This document shows, one piece after another, positions 6,084 to 6,337 of a stretch of DNA of 6,337 nucleotides. Position 1 is the first letter of the stretch; each line of letters starts with the position of its first letter. Source of the stretch: a bacterium (lineage in GTDB: Bacteria > JAMCPX01); contig JAJYLM010000131.1 in NCBI GenBank assembly GCA_021787655.1, positions 1-6,337 of the forward strand, read 5' to 3'. The position numbers were made by a program, and so were the translations under genes. Under the pieces are notes generated by a model. It searched no databases. It had not been told where the DNA came from and saw nothing but the letters and a program-made list of their open reading frames with translations.

Positions 6084-6337
6084 TCACCGTTCGCTGAGAA
6101 GCTTCTTTGCGGCATCAGGAAAAAAGTAGGCAAGCAACGCCTGCGCACCAAGATATGACCCCTTGATCGTCCACCGTTTGCCGTTTACCACGAGAGCCGC
6201 AACCGCGATCTGCGGATCCTTGACCGGGGCAATACCGACAAACCACTCGTAGTCACCCTCGGGGTCATCTCCGTGGATGGAACCGGTTTTTCCTGCAACG
6301 GCGATGTCGGCAAGGATGTATCTTCCCCAGATCGGAA
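6084..6337 (-). CDS. Penicillin-binding protein, C-terminal end of transpeptidase domain (partial)
   Basis: The last 83 codons of a gene entering from the right edge are visible and end at TGA (6086-6084). The stretch IAVAGKTGSIHGD carries the KTG box, the third conserved motif of serine transpeptidases/beta-lactamases. It is followed by YEWFVGIAPVKDPQIAVAAL, the beta-strand pair that typically follows KTG in penicillin-binding proteins. The SxxK and SxN motifs would lie outside the window. The protein cross-links peptidoglycan in the periplasm and probably belongs to a class B (PBP2/FtsI/PbpA-like) group; a related beta-lactamase-like protein cannot be excluded from the fragment. The tail after the fold is short (FFPDAAKKLLSER). 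Its stop is 11 bases from that of the convergent exported-protein gene, and no clear shared terminator is seen between them. Confidence 0.88.
   Translation of the reverse strand, partial: PIWGRYILADIAVAGKTGSIHGDDPEGDYEWFVGIAPVKDPQIAVAALVVNGKRWTIKGSYLGAQALLAYFFPDAAKKLLSER

Noticed and set aside
6073..6106. Possible bidirectional terminator between the convergent genes
   Set aside because: Only short dyads are present (CAGCG/CGCTG with a 14-base loop; AGAAGCTTCT), with no T-tract on either strand.
1..6337. Mobile elements, CRISPR arrays, tRNA or rRNA genes
   Set aside because: No terminal inverted repeats, transposase motifs, regularly spaced repeats or RNA-gene-like segments were seen. The window is almost entirely filled by the six protein genes.

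Overview
The window looks like chromosomal DNA from a Gram-negative, probably anaerobic bacterium. The evidence is GC-rich coding bias, strong Shine-Dalgarno sites, an NtrC-type two-component pair, an oxygen-sensitive type of [4Fe-4S]/FAD dehydratase, and a signal-peptide protein. A Desulfobacterota- or Nitrospirota-like source is my guess, but no marker gene here settles it.

Layout: positions 1 to 5203 hold four minus-strand genes that read as one operon. In transcription order they are an IlvD/Edd-family dehydratase (5203-3485), a 4-hydroxybutyryl-CoA dehydratase (AbfD)-like protein (3423-1912), a membrane sensor histidine kinase (1915-404) and an NtrC-type response regulator (414 to beyond position 1). 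The last three are tightly coupled: the AbfD-like stop and kinase start share an ATGA, and the kinase stop overlaps the regulator start by 11 bases. A 146-bp region (5204-5349) then separates this operon from a plus-strand gene for a 240-residue exported protein of unknown function (5350-6072). Only 11 bases beyond its stop, a convergent minus-strand gene begins to be visible: the C-terminus of a penicillin-binding transpeptidase (6084 to beyond 6337).

How the genes may work together: two different Fe-S dehydratases are made from one transcript with their own two-component system. The simplest reading is a catabolic module for a hydroxy-acid or hydroxyacyl-CoA whose supply is sensed outside the membrane by the kinase's Cache-like domain. 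The substrate is unknown. Two details argue against copying textbook names. The AbfD-like protein has one residue fewer than I recall between its His and Cys cluster ligands. The IlvD-like protein departs from the dihydroxy-acid dehydratase signatures at its metal and active-site motifs. Candidate sigma-70-type promoters sit upstream of the first gene, where their -35 overlaps that of the divergent gene, and between the two dehydratase genes. No sigma-54 promoter is visible, so targets of the NtrC-type regulator in this window are not evident.
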